Part shown: piece after piece, positions 16,422 to 24,562 of the stretch
Layout of the letters: each line of letters opens with the position of its first letter
How positions within the stretch are numbered: the first letter of the stretch is position 1
DNA from: a bacterium
Lineage (GTDB): Bacteria > Patescibacteriota > Dojkabacteria > B142 > OLB20
Direction of reading: 5' to 3'
DNA: 38,341 nucleotides
Assembly: GCA_021463645.1 (NCBI GenBank)
Contig: JAJTYI010000003.1
Location: 1 to 38,341 of the forward strand
Translations under genes and position numbers: made by a program
Notes under the pieces: model-generated
Told to the model about the DNA's origin: nothing
Seen by the model: the letters and a program-made list of their open reading frames with translations, nothing else
Databases searched by the model: none

Positions 16422-18229
16422 AAGCAACCTCAAAGTTTCATTCTTACAAATTAAGTTTTATTTTTGTCGGTTTTCTACTAGTATTTGTCGCTATACTGTT
16501 CTCCTTGGCAAAATGGCAATTTGTAGATAAGGATGAGTTCATCGCATTGGCAAATGAGAGATATAGAGAAATAAAAATTCCTGCTGTTCGTGGAAGTATT
16601 CTCGCTAAAGATGAGACCACACTTACATTTAGCGAACCTCGTTTTGATTTTTATGTTTGGAAATCGGAACTAGAAGAAGCGGAGAACAATGAAAAGCAGA
16701 CGAGGGAAGAATTTCTGAGGAAGGTTTCCGAAATACTCCTGTCCGATGAAGATGAATTAACGGAAAAACTCGATAGTGAACAGTTATGGATTAAACTAGG
16801 TGATCGTATTACAGTTGACCAAAGAGACCAACTCTTAGCTTTGAAGAGTGATAAGAGTGGCAAGGAATTAGAGGGTCTCAGATTTGAATATGTTAATTCT
16901 CGTAGTTATCCTGAAGGAAGTTTAGCAAGTCATGTTCTTGGTTTCTATGGTTACAATGACTTCGGTGAGCCTGTCGGAGTTGGTGGAATCGAACAATTTT
17001 GGGATAGGAGTTTGAGACCTATTGAGGGTATTAGCAATAGCGAAGTCGATAGTTTTGGAAACTCGATTTTTCTCGGAGACAATACTGGAGAAACAGAAGC
17101 CAAACCTGGGATGACACTTGTTACCACTATCGACAAGAATCTACAGGCGATATTAGAGAAAAAGATTCAAGATGGGTTTACTGATTACCAGCCAAAGTCT
17201 ATAACGGGCATTATTATGGATCCTAAGACCGGAGCGATAATGGCAATGACAAATTTCCCAAATTTCGATCCAAACACTTATTTTGATGAAAAAGATGGGA
17301 ATATTTTCGGAAATAAAGCTATAACGACTCCATATGAAATCGGTTCTGTAGCAAAAGTGTTTACTGTTGCTGCTGCACTCGATTTGAAAAAAATTGAATT
17401 TGACGAAGTTATACTTCCAAATGGACATCGCGGGTGTGAAGTTATTACTCCAAATGCAAGTCCTAACGCGAATTGTAATGATTCTCGAATACAATGTATC
17501 TGTACATACGATAAAAAGCCCGTAAACCAACCAATCAATGTTATAGATGCTATGGTGACGTCTGACAACGTGGCATTTAGAAACATTGGAGGGAAATTGT
17601 CGAGTGAAGAATTTCATGATTATTTAGAGAGATTTGGAGTAGGTAAAATTAGTGGTGTCGATCTCACAGGAGAGTCGACAGGAGTATTACCTGATGCTGA
17701 TAAATGGGAATATGCAGATAACGCTGTTTACAGTTATGGGCATGGATACCAAATGACTCCTCTCCAAGCAATTGCAGGAATAAGTGTAATTGCGAACGAA
17801 GGTAAGAGAATGCAACCGTATGTTGTGGATAGGGTTTTAAATACAGATGGGACTTCAAAAACTTTCGAATCCAAAGAGTTGATGCAAGTTGTAGATGAGA
17901 AAGTCGCAGATACTACAGCACAACTTATGAGAGCTGTTTACAAGAAAAGTTTGTCAGAAACTCGCTATCAGGATTTAAGTGAATACAATATTGGTATGAA
18001 ATCAGGAACAGCATTGGTTCCTTACAGAGACAAACCAGGATATTCTTCAGAGATAAATGCCACTTATGTTGGTTTTGATAATTCACCCTCAAAGAAATTT
18101 ATCATGTTGATAAAGATTGAAGAACCTCAAGTTGGAGATTTGTCCTTCTATAATGCCAGAATGCTATGGCTAGATACATTTATCGCCATCAAAGACTATT
18201 TGGCTATTCCCAAAGATTCCAACAATTAG
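16418..18229 (+). CDS. ftsI: Penicillin-binding protein, FtsI/PBP2-type transpeptidase
   Basis: A class B penicillin-binding protein of 603 residues that cross-links septal peptidoglycan. One N-terminal membrane segment (about 12-32) is followed by the dimerisation domain (VRGSILAKD) and the transpeptidase domain. Active-site motifs are SVAK (Ser310, Lys313), SDN (382-384) and KSGT (528-531, in place of the usual KTGT). An insert after the SxxK helix holds four cysteines (340, 353, 360, 362) in a stretch that should lie outside the membrane. The ATGA overlap with the FtsL-like gene indicates coupled translation. Confidence 0.93.
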   Translation: MKATSKFHSYKLSFIFVGFLLVFVAILFSLAKWQFVDKDEFIALANERYREIKIPAVRGSILAKDETTLTFSEPRFDFYVWKSELEEAENNEKQTREEFLRKVSEILLSDEDELTEKLDSEQLWIKLGDRITVDQRDQLLALKSDKSGKELEGLRFEYVNSRSYPEGSLASHVLGFYGYNDFGEPVGVGGIEQFWDRSLRPIEGISNSEVDSFGNSIFLGDNTGETEAKPGMTLVTTIDKNLQAILEKKIQDGFTDYQPKSITGIIMDPKTGAIMAMTNFPNFDPNTYFDEKDGNIFGNKAITTPYEIGSVAKVFTVAAALDLKKIEFDEVILPNGHRGCEVITPNASPNANCNDSRIQCICTYDKKPVNQPINVIDAMVTSDNVAFRNIGGKLSSEEFHDYLERFGVGKISGVDLTGESTGVLPDADKWEYADNAVYSYGHGYQMTPLQAIAGISVIANEGKRMQPYVVDRVLNTDGTSKTFESKELMQVVDEKVADTTAQLMRAVYKKSLSETRYQDLSEYNIGMKSGTALVPYRDKPGYSSEINATYVGFDNSPSKKFIMLIKIEEPQVGDLSFYNARMLWLDTFIAIKDYLAIPKDSNN

Positions 18230-18283
18230 TAATATATTAAGTTAACACTCGTTATTTTCTTACTTACTTTATCACTTTAAGAA

Positions 18284-19570
18284 ATGTCGTATTATAAAAT
18301 TAAAGGGGGTACTCCACTTAATGGAGAAGTCATTCCAATTCCTAACAAAAACTCCATACTGAAGCTAATACCTGCGGCTTTGCTAACAGACGAACCAGTG
18401 ACCATTCACAATGTTCCAAATAGCACAGATGTGCGATTGATGTTAAAACTCGTGAGGCAACTTGGTGGCAAAGTTACATTCATGAATGATCGAAAATCAA
18501 TTAAGATAGTTGCTTCCGGAGTAAATACTTTCGAGATGGATCCAGATCTATCGCAGAAAGCTAAGGCCTCAGTTATGTTCATGGCACCTCTTCTTCTTAG
18601 ATTTGGGAAAGCCCATATGCCTATCCCAGGTGGATGTAAACTTGGAACAAGACCGCTAGATGCATTTATGGACAATATGGTCATGCTGGGTGCGAAATAT
18701 AAAAGAGAAAAAGGCTACTACATAGAGGCTGAGAACTTGAGAGGTAAAAAAATCTGGTCTTGGTTTCCTAGTGTGACTGGTACAGAAAATCTTGTGATGT
18801 TAGCAGTTCTGACTCCTGGTGTCACAGAAATCTATAACGCTGCTGCAGAACCACATACTCAGGATTTGTGTAATATGTTAGTAGCAATGGGCGCAAAAAT
18901 TGAAGGGATCGGTTCAAATAGATTGATTATTGAAGGTGTAGACAAATTAAAAGGCACAGAATGGACAGTAATTCCTGACCATCTAGATATTGGTGCATAT
19001 ATAGCAGCAGCAGCCCTCACAGGTGGAGAAATTACCATGAAAGATGCAATCCCAGAACACATGCAGTATATGATTCAGGCATTTCAGAAAGTGGGTGTGC
19101 AGGTTGATACAAAAGGAAACGATTTATTTGTTGGAAAAAACCAAAAATTAGTATGCGAGACAACTGTGAGAGGTGACATTTATGAGATTTTTGCAATGCC
19201 TTGGCCTGGACTCCCAATTGATTTTATGCAGATTATGATTGTGATGGCTCTTAAAGCGAAAGGAAGCATGATTATGCATAACAGTTTCCAAGAATACGGT
19301 ATGTTCTGGATAGAAGAACTTGTGAAATTAAAAGCAAAAGTAGTTATGGCAGATCCAAACAGAGTCCTTACATTTGGACCAACTAATTTCAAATCTGCAA
19401 AAATATTCGCACCGAATATTATCCAAGCTACAATGGCATTATTTCTTGCATCATTAAGCGCAGAAGGTGAGACAGTTTTAGAGGATAGAAGTGATTCACT
19501 ATTACGACGTTATCCTGATTTAGTTGGGGTTTATTCTTCATTAGGTGCTAAAATTGAGAGAGCTTTATAA
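18284..19570 (+). CDS. murA: UDP-N-acetylglucosamine 1-carboxyvinyltransferase
   Basis: MurA adds enolpyruvate to UDP-GlcNAc, the first committed step of peptidoglycan synthesis. The 428-residue protein has the two-lobed EPSP-synthase-like layout. Visible key positions are Lys22-Asn23, the catalytic Cys118 in PIPGGCKLGTRPLD (so it should be fosfomycin-sensitive rather than the Asp-bearing form), and the Asp of PIDFMQIM. The C-terminal LLRRYPDLVGVYSSLGAKIE corresponds to the conserved end. The stop codon abuts the ATG of the next gene. MurA is not usually inside dcw clusters of model bacteria, but here it follows ftsI. Confidence 0.92.
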   Translation: MSYYKIKGGTPLNGEVIPIPNKNSILKLIPAALLTDEPVTIHNVPNSTDVRLMLKLVRQLGGKVTFMNDRKSIKIVASGVNTFEMDPDLSQKAKASVMFMAPLLLRFGKAHMPIPGGCKLGTRPLDAFMDNMVMLGAKYKREKGYYIEAENLRGKKIWSWFPSVTGTENLVMLAVLTPGVTEIYNAAAEPHTQDLCNMLVAMGAKIEGIGSNRLIIEGVDKLKGTEWTVIPDHLDIGAYIAAAALTGGEITMKDAIPEHMQYMIQAFQKVGVQVDTKGNDLFVGKNQKLVCETTVRGDIYEIFAMPWPGLPIDFMQIMIVMALKAKGSMIMHNSFQEYGMFWIEELVKLKAKVVMADPNRVLTFGPTNFKSAKIFAPNIIQATMALFLASLSAEGETVLEDRSDSLLRRYPDLVGVYSSLGAKIERAL

Positions 19571-20374
19571 ATGAAAGGGAATTCTATGTTTCGACAATTA
19601 TTAAAATGGAGTTTATCTATATTGTCTAGTTGGGCGATTAGAAAACATAAAATAAAACTGATTGTCATTCTAGGTATCGGTGGATCTGACATTGTGAAAG
19701 AAATCCTTTACACAGTTTTAAGAGAAAAGATGAATGTGAGAAGAAATGTCGCAGATATTTGGTGGGATTTATCCATCCCCTTAAACGTTTTAGGATATGA
19801 AGATAAGCAAAGATCAAGTGTGGAATGGCTTAACCTCCTATTTTCAGCCTTAATAGCATTGATTAGAAACAAGTCAAATCCACAAGGATTGATAATCAAT
19901 GCTGATACTAGTAAAAAAGCAACAGTAGATTATTGGTCAAAGTTTGTACACCCTCATTATTTGGTTGTTTTGAATTATGATGAAAATTCTCTTTTGACGA
20001 ATAGATTATTAACACAAATTAACGCTACTGAAGGAAAAATTATTATTAAAGAAAAGTTAATTGAAAAAATACGGTCGAAAATCGATCTAGAAGATGAATA
20101 TTTCTTTAGTTATGGTCAGAAGAATGCTGATTTGAAGGTTAAATCTTTATCCGATGGAAAATTAAAGATTGAGTATAAAAAAGAAAAAGTTATTTTACCT
20201 AAAAAGATGTGGATTTCAATTTCAGAGAATATATCCGGTGCATTGTTCTCTGTAGCTGTTCTAGAACAATTTGCTTTGAAGTCAATAGCTTATTCGTTTC
20301 TTAAATACAGCTTCCCTAAATCAATGATAAACAGAATAAAGACAAATCTCTCAAATTCTGCCATTAATCTATAA
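19571..20374 (+). CDS. Degenerate Mur ligase-like protein
   Basis: A 267-residue protein starting directly after the murA stop. The segment IKLIVILGIGGSDIVKEILYTVL followed by an NV...LSIPLNVLGY stretch lines up with the start of the MurF/Mur-ligase central domain, where one expects GITGSxGKTTxKEFL and YNNxxGIPLTIL. The P-loop lysine and threonine are replaced (GGSDIV), so ATP binding is doubtful. The lower region (GLIINADTSKKATVDYW, YLVVLNYDENSLL) resembles the middle of that domain. There is no N-terminal UDP-binding domain and no clear C-terminal one. A non-catalytic relative is the best guess, not firmly shown. It lies between murA and murE. Confidence 0.5.
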   Translation: MKGNSMFRQLLKWSLSILSSWAIRKHKIKLIVILGIGGSDIVKEILYTVLREKMNVRRNVADIWWDLSIPLNVLGYEDKQRSSVEWLNLLFSALIALIRNKSNPQGLIINADTSKKATVDYWSKFVHPHYLVVLNYDENSLLTNRLLTQINATEGKIIIKEKLIEKIRSKIDLEDEYFFSYGQKNADLKVKSLSDGKLKIEYKKEKVILPKKMWISISENISGALFSVAVLEQFALKSIAYSFLKYSFPKSMINRIKTNLSNSAINL

Positions 20375-20462
20375 TAATTCTCCTATTATCGTTTGTTAGA
20401 AAAAACCTATTAAAAAGCTAATATCGATTAAAAGACAAAAGAAATTCTTTGCCAAAAAAGAG

Positions 20463-21017
20463 CTGAGTAAAAAGGATTTCGAAAAAATTTACGAAACTCA
20501 TTATTCCAAGGTTTTGGCATTTGTGACGAAAAGAGTTACAAATGTTACGACCGCAGAAGATCTCACATCTGAAATATTTGAAAAGGTTTTATTATCGATT
20601 TCGGATTTCCAATGGCAAGGTATTACCGTCTCTGCTTGGATATTTAAAATCGCTCGAAACCACATAATCGATTTCTATCGAAAAAATGATAAACACAAAG
20701 GTGAGAAATCGCTCGAAGATATTGTGAATTTCGTCGAATCAAATATACCTGGTGTCGATGTAGAAGCCGAGGCTGATGAAGAAGAGGTCGAGTTATATAA
20801 CGCTATTCGTGATTTACAAGAGGAAGAGCAATATTTAGTTTATTATAAATTTTTTGAAGAGTTATCAAATAAAGAAATTGCAGACTTATTAAATATGAGC
20901 GAAACTAATGTAGGAACAAAATTACATCGTGCTCGAAAGAAATTAGAGAGTATTATTCAAAAAAATCAAAAAAAACGTATCCGAAATGCAGCAAACGCAT
21001 CCAATCCAAAAAGCTAA
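20463..21017 (+). CDS. ECF-type RNA polymerase sigma factor
   Basis: Region 2 reads FEKIYETHYSKVLAFVTKRVTNVTTAEDLTSEIF, followed by WIFKIARNHIIDFYRK. Region 4 reads EEEQYLVYYKFFEELSNKEIADLLNMSETNVGTKLHRAR, both typical of ECF sigma-70 factors. Homology runs clearly upstream of the first canonical start (TTG 20514), back to an in-frame stop at 20397, but no ATG, GTG or TTG lies in that interval. I place the start at CTG 20463 (SKKDFEKIY). ATA 20421 or ATT 20427 are alternatives. The end overlaps murE by 32 bases. No anti-sigma gene is adjacent. Confidence 0.85.
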   Translation: MSKKDFEKIYETHYSKVLAFVTKRVTNVTTAEDLTSEIFEKVLLSISDFQWQGITVSAWIFKIARNHIIDFYRKNDKHKGEKSLEDIVNFVESNIPGVDVEAEADEEEVELYNAIRDLQEEEQYLVYYKFFEELSNKEIADLLNMSETNVGTKLHRARKKLESIIQKNQKKRIRNAANASNPKS

Positions 21018-22350
21018 AAACATTTATCATCTGTTTCAAGCTGTTTACGCTAATTACAAATACGACTTCCCTGCGAAAGATTTAAAAGTTTTAGGTGTAA
21101 CAGGCACAGACGGCAAAACTACTACAACCATGATGTTGTATCACGTTCTGAAGAATTCAGGTCTAAATGTTGGATACATCTCAACTACAGGGGCGAAAAT
21201 TGGAGATAAAGATTTAGATACTGGTCTACACGTAACTACGCCAGATCCTTGGATGGTACCTAAATATCTTCGTCAAATGGTGGAAGAAGGCGTTACTCAC
21301 GTAGTCCTAGAATCAACCTCCAACGGACTACAGCAAAACCGTCTGTGGGGAGTAGGGTTCGATGGTGGCATTATCACAAATATAAAGAGCGATCACCTTG
21401 ACTATCATGGGACTTGGCAGAATTATGCCAAGGCTAAATTTGAACTTGTTATGAAAATAAAACCTAAAAAGATACTTGTTATTAATAAAGAGGACCAGAA
21501 GTCATACAATTGGCTAAAAGACCAGATAGTTCGAGAAAAATTAAATATCAAGGTCGAAGAGGTAGATAAAAGTAAGGTCGACGAAGTTGAGTACTCAGTG
21601 AAAGGATTAAAATTTAATTTCCTTGGCGAGGAATTTAAATTACCAATAATTGGAAAATACAATCTTGAGAATTCTCTTGGAGCGGTTTTATTGTTGAAAG
21701 AATTTGTGCCTTTGGAAGACATTTCCAAGCATTTAAAAACTTTTAAACCTCCAAAAGGTCGAATGGAAGTAATCCAAACAGAACCATTTACAGTTATAAT
21801 CGACTTTGCTCATACACCCAATTCACTAGAGAGTGCACTAAAAAGTTTAAAAGAGATTAAACAATCTTCCCAAAAGATAATTACTGTGTTCGGTTGTGCT
21901 GGGATGAGGGATAAAGAAAGGCGTAAAATGGGAGAAGTTTCTGCAAGACTGTCAGATATAACTATATTGACAGCAGAAGATCCGAGAGATGAGAAACTGT
22001 ATGATGTGAATAATCAAATATTGGAATACGCTAAAGAATCAAAAGGAAAACTTGTAAATAGATTTGAAGATTCAGAACATTATAAAGTAGAGAAGCTAGA
22101 AGAAATTAAATCAGAAATGACTAAGACATCTAGTCAAGGCTATAAGCCTTTCTTTGCATTTGATGCGGACGATATCACAAGTAGAAAAGATGCTATTTCA
22201 TTAGCTGTAAAATTGGCTAAAAAAGGCGATATTGTATATTTAACTGGTAAAGCACACGAAGAAAGTCTGGCATTCGGTATTGAACAGGTAGAATACCCTT
22301 GGAGTGAGCATGAAGTAGTGAGAGAAGCACTGAAAAGTCTAAATCAATAA
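20986..22350 (+). CDS. murE: MurE-type UDP-N-acetylmuramyl-tripeptide synthetase lacking the N-terminal domain
   Basis: A Mur ligase that adds the third amino acid to the peptidoglycan stem peptide. The 454 residues start almost at the ATP-binding domain: GVTGTDGKTTT (Lys44), then TTPDP, ESTSNGLQQNR, FTNIKSDHLDYHG-like (ITNIKSDHLDYHG), and the C-terminal domain with FGCAGMRDKERR and TAEDPRDE. TAEDPRDE sits where MurE has DNPR for diaminopimelate recognition, so substrate choice is uncertain. The usual N-terminal UDP-binding domain of about 80-100 residues is missing. The gene overlaps the sigma factor by 32 bases and the convergent MFS gene by 12. Confidence 0.88.
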   Translation: MQQTHPIQKAKNIYHLFQAVYANYKYDFPAKDLKVLGVTGTDGKTTTTMMLYHVLKNSGLNVGYISTTGAKIGDKDLDTGLHVTTPDPWMVPKYLRQMVEEGVTHVVLESTSNGLQQNRLWGVGFDGGIITNIKSDHLDYHGTWQNYAKAKFELVMKIKPKKILVINKEDQKSYNWLKDQIVREKLNIKVEEVDKSKVDEVEYSVKGLKFNFLGEEFKLPIIGKYNLENSLGAVLLLKEFVPLEDISKHLKTFKPPKGRMEVIQTEPFTVIIDFAHTPNSLESALKSLKEIKQSSQKIITVFGCAGMRDKERRKMGEVSARLSDITILTAEDPRDEKLYDVNNQILEYAKESKGKLVNRFEDSEHYKVEKLEEIKSEMTKTSSQGYKPFFAFDADDITSRKDAISLAVKLAKKGDIVYLTGKAHEESLAFGIEQVEYPWSEHEVVREALKSLNQ

Positions 22351-23451
22351 GTACCCAAAAGAAATAATTATCCCCAATATAAAACTTGATTTAATTCCAA
22401 AGGTGGTAGCCAACCAAATTCCCGAAACCAATGTAATAATTATCGCAATATTTATTACGATTTCCCTGTAAACAATTTTCTCATCAAGGATTTCTTGATG
22501 TCCATCACGTGTTATCAAATCATAGGCTGTAGTTTCTACTGCTGATTCCCTAATAAATCCATTTAAACTGTGGAATGCATCAGCAAAAAATATTGAAATA
22601 GGGTTGAAAGCAAGAATTCTAAATATCCAGCTAAATGGACTAAATATAATCTGTGTTTTAACCAAATCTTTTCTATTGTGTTTATTTAGGTACTTACCAA
22701 GTAGTAAATTCAGAAAGGCGGAAAAAAGAGTAATCGCTGTAAGTAGTATACCGAAATTTTCGAAATTTTCATTGAATGAGACAAAGATAAAAAGTGTCCA
22801 AAAGATGCTTAAGTTTCGAGTTGAGTAATGACATGATTCAATCCATGAACCCCTAACTAAAGATTTATTCAATCTCAATTTATGGATTTCTCCACTGTAA
22901 ACAAATTTTATATTCTGAAGTTTATTTACAAATAGAATTGATACGCTGATTAATAAAATTAGTAAAACCACAAACCCTTGAATAGAGTAATTTGAAATCA
23001 TTGCACCTGACAAATAGGGAGCGAAGGCAGTTACAAATATTACAAGTGAATAAATTTTTCCAAATTGAATACCGCGAGTCTCTGAGCTAGTATATTTACT
23101 AGTATATAAAAATATTGGTACGAAATAAAATACGTATGCCAAAGAATTGGCTAAAACCCAAAAAGCTAAATATATATATGAAGTTTCTGCAAAAATCAAA
23201 AAAATATTTGAAATTAATAAAAAGAGAAGTGAGATGATTATTGAGGTTTTACTACCTAAAATGCCGATATATTTTGCTAGGAGAGGTAAAAGTAAGATGT
23301 ATAAAACCCTTACTACAACTAATAATCCAACGGAGAAATATAACGAATCATTTCTAATTGAATATAGGTATGCAATGCCAAAAGTATTAATCAGTGTGAA
23401 AACCAAAAAGAAAATGCTATTGGCAATGGTAAAATAGGTAAACTTTTTCAT
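22339..23451 (-). CDS. MFS-type membrane transporter
   Basis: A 370-residue polytopic protein with about ten to twelve hydrophobic helices, no signal peptide and a central hydrophilic loop (KLQNIKFVYSGEIHKLRLNK), the usual layout of the major facilitator superfamily. The first loop area holds VRVLYILLLPLLAKYIG, near the place of the family's loop 2-3 signature. The substrate cannot be told. It is transcribed against murE, sharing 12 bases at the ends, and is divergent from miaA with about 40 bases between the starts. Confidence 0.72.
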   Translation of the reverse strand: MKKFTYFTIANSIFFLVFTLINTFGIAYLYSIRNDSLYFSVGLLVVVRVLYILLLPLLAKYIGILGSKTSIIISLLFLLISNIFLIFAETSYIYLAFWVLANSLAYVFYFVPIFLYTSKYTSSETRGIQFGKIYSLVIFVTAFAPYLSGAMISNYSIQGFVVLLILLISVSILFVNKLQNIKFVYSGEIHKLRLNKSLVRGSWIESCHYSTRNLSIFWTLFIFVSFNENFENFGILLTAITLFSAFLNLLLGKYLNKHNRKDLVKTQIIFSPFSWIFRILAFNPISIFFADAFHSLNGFIRESAVETTAYDLITRDGHQEILDEKIVYREIVINIAIIITLVSGIWLATTFGIKSSFILGIIISFGYLLI

Positions 23452-23493
23452 TATTTATGTATAGTAGTAATAATTTATAACATTTTTGATGAC

Positions 23494-24477
23494 ATGAACA
23501 GTCAAGATGATTTGATACTAGTCGCGGGACCAACCGCTAGTGGAAAAACAAATTATGCAGTAAATCTAGCGAAAAAAATTAACGGATTGATTATCAATGC
23601 AGACTCAATGCAGGTATACAGAGGTATGGATATTGGGACAAACAAGGGGGAAGTTAAGAAATTAGGAGATTTAGGAATTAAGATATTATCAATTGCTAAA
23701 TTGATGACGGAAAATGAAGAGAATGAGGTAGAAAAGGATCATAGTAAAAAAGTACACGAAATAAATGCCTATGAGATCGAAAATTCAGGTGTTGTTGGAT
23801 ACATGTTTGATATCATTGAACCCGATGAGGATTTTTCTGTAGCAGATTATCAAACTTTGACTAAGGAATTAATAATTAGAGTAAGAGAAGATGGAAAAAT
23901 CCCATTATTAGTTGGTGGTACAGGGTTATACATTGACGCAATTATTAAAAACTATTCACTCGTTAAAGTCGAGAAAGATCCGATATTCAGAATTGATTCA
24001 ACTAATCTTTCGGCTGAGCAATTGTTTGACAGGCTTTATGAGATAAATCCCCAGGTGGCTTTAGAATTAAATGAAAGTGATATGTTTAATAAAAGAAGAT
24101 TAATTCGTAGAATTGAACTAGCAAAAGTGGGGAATTCTAACGAAGTACGCAATAAAATAATTCCGCATATTATGTATTATCCAAAGTTCGAAAGAGACGT
24201 TTTATACGAGAGGATTAATAACCGTGTGGAGGAAATGTTTAACGAAGGCTTAATTGATGAAGTCGAATCACTGATAAAAATGGGTTACAGGGATTGTAAA
24301 TCAATGCAGGGGATGGGTTACAAAGAAGTGGTTGAATATTTAGAGGGCGAAATAACTCTCGATGAAGCCAAAACAAAGATGAAGCAAGCTCATAGAAATT
24401 ACGCCTCTAGGCAGATTACATGGTTTGAGAATGATAGGAGGGGGTATAACTTAGTAAAAGTGGAATTCGGCGAATAA
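23494..24477 (+). CDS. miaA: tRNA dimethylallyltransferase MiaA
   Basis: MiaA prenylates A37 of tRNAs that read codons starting with U. The 327-residue protein has the P-loop GPTASGKT (residues 12-19), DSMQVYRGMDIGT, VGGTGLYIDAI, the FNKRRLIRRIE helix and the late MQGMGYKEVVEYLEG and HRNYASRQITWF motifs. Between GTNKG and FDIIEPDEDFS it holds roughly 50 residues where most MiaA proteins have under 20, so a lineage-specific insert is present. It is divergent from the MFS gene and convergent with the oxidoreductase operon. Confidence 0.95.
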   Translation: MNSQDDLILVAGPTASGKTNYAVNLAKKINGLIINADSMQVYRGMDIGTNKGEVKKLGDLGIKILSIAKLMTENEENEVEKDHSKKVHEINAYEIENSGVVGYMFDIIEPDEDFSVADYQTLTKELIIRVREDGKIPLLVGGTGLYIDAIIKNYSLVKVEKDPIFRIDSTNLSAEQLFDRLYEINPQVALELNESDMFNKRRLIRRIELAKVGNSNEVRNKIIPHIMYYPKFERDVLYERINNRVEEMFNEGLIDEVESLIKMGYRDCKSMQGMGYKEVVEYLEGEITLDEAKTKMKQAHRNYASRQITWFENDRRGYNLVKVEFGE

Positions 24478-24501
24478 TCTTCATTAAGTGAATTAACGGG
24501 A

Positions 24502-24522
24502 TTCCGTGCTTGAAGCACGGAA
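24502..24522. repeat. GC-rich palindrome A (possible bidirectional terminator)
   Basis: Ten-base arms TTCCGTGCTT and AAGCACGGAA flank one central G. The element lies in the convergent gap between miaA and the oxidoreductase beta gene. It stands out as GC-rich and has no T-run after it, so it is not a textbook intrinsic terminator. Confidence 0.8.
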
Positions 24523-24529
24523 AGACGTG

Positions 24530-24552
24530 ACTCCGCGGTTAAACCGCGGAGT
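24530..24552. repeat. GC-rich palindrome B (possible bidirectional terminator)
   Basis: Eleven-base arms ACTCCGCGGTT and AACCGCGGAGT flank one central A, eight bases after palindrome A. Both could form stable hairpins in RNA from either strand. Confidence 0.8.
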
Positions 24553-24562
24553 GACTGAGTGG

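Noticed and set aside
17153-17617. Long minus-strand frame inside ftsI
   Set aside because: The opposite strand carries the conserved transpeptidase motifs; this is a shadow.
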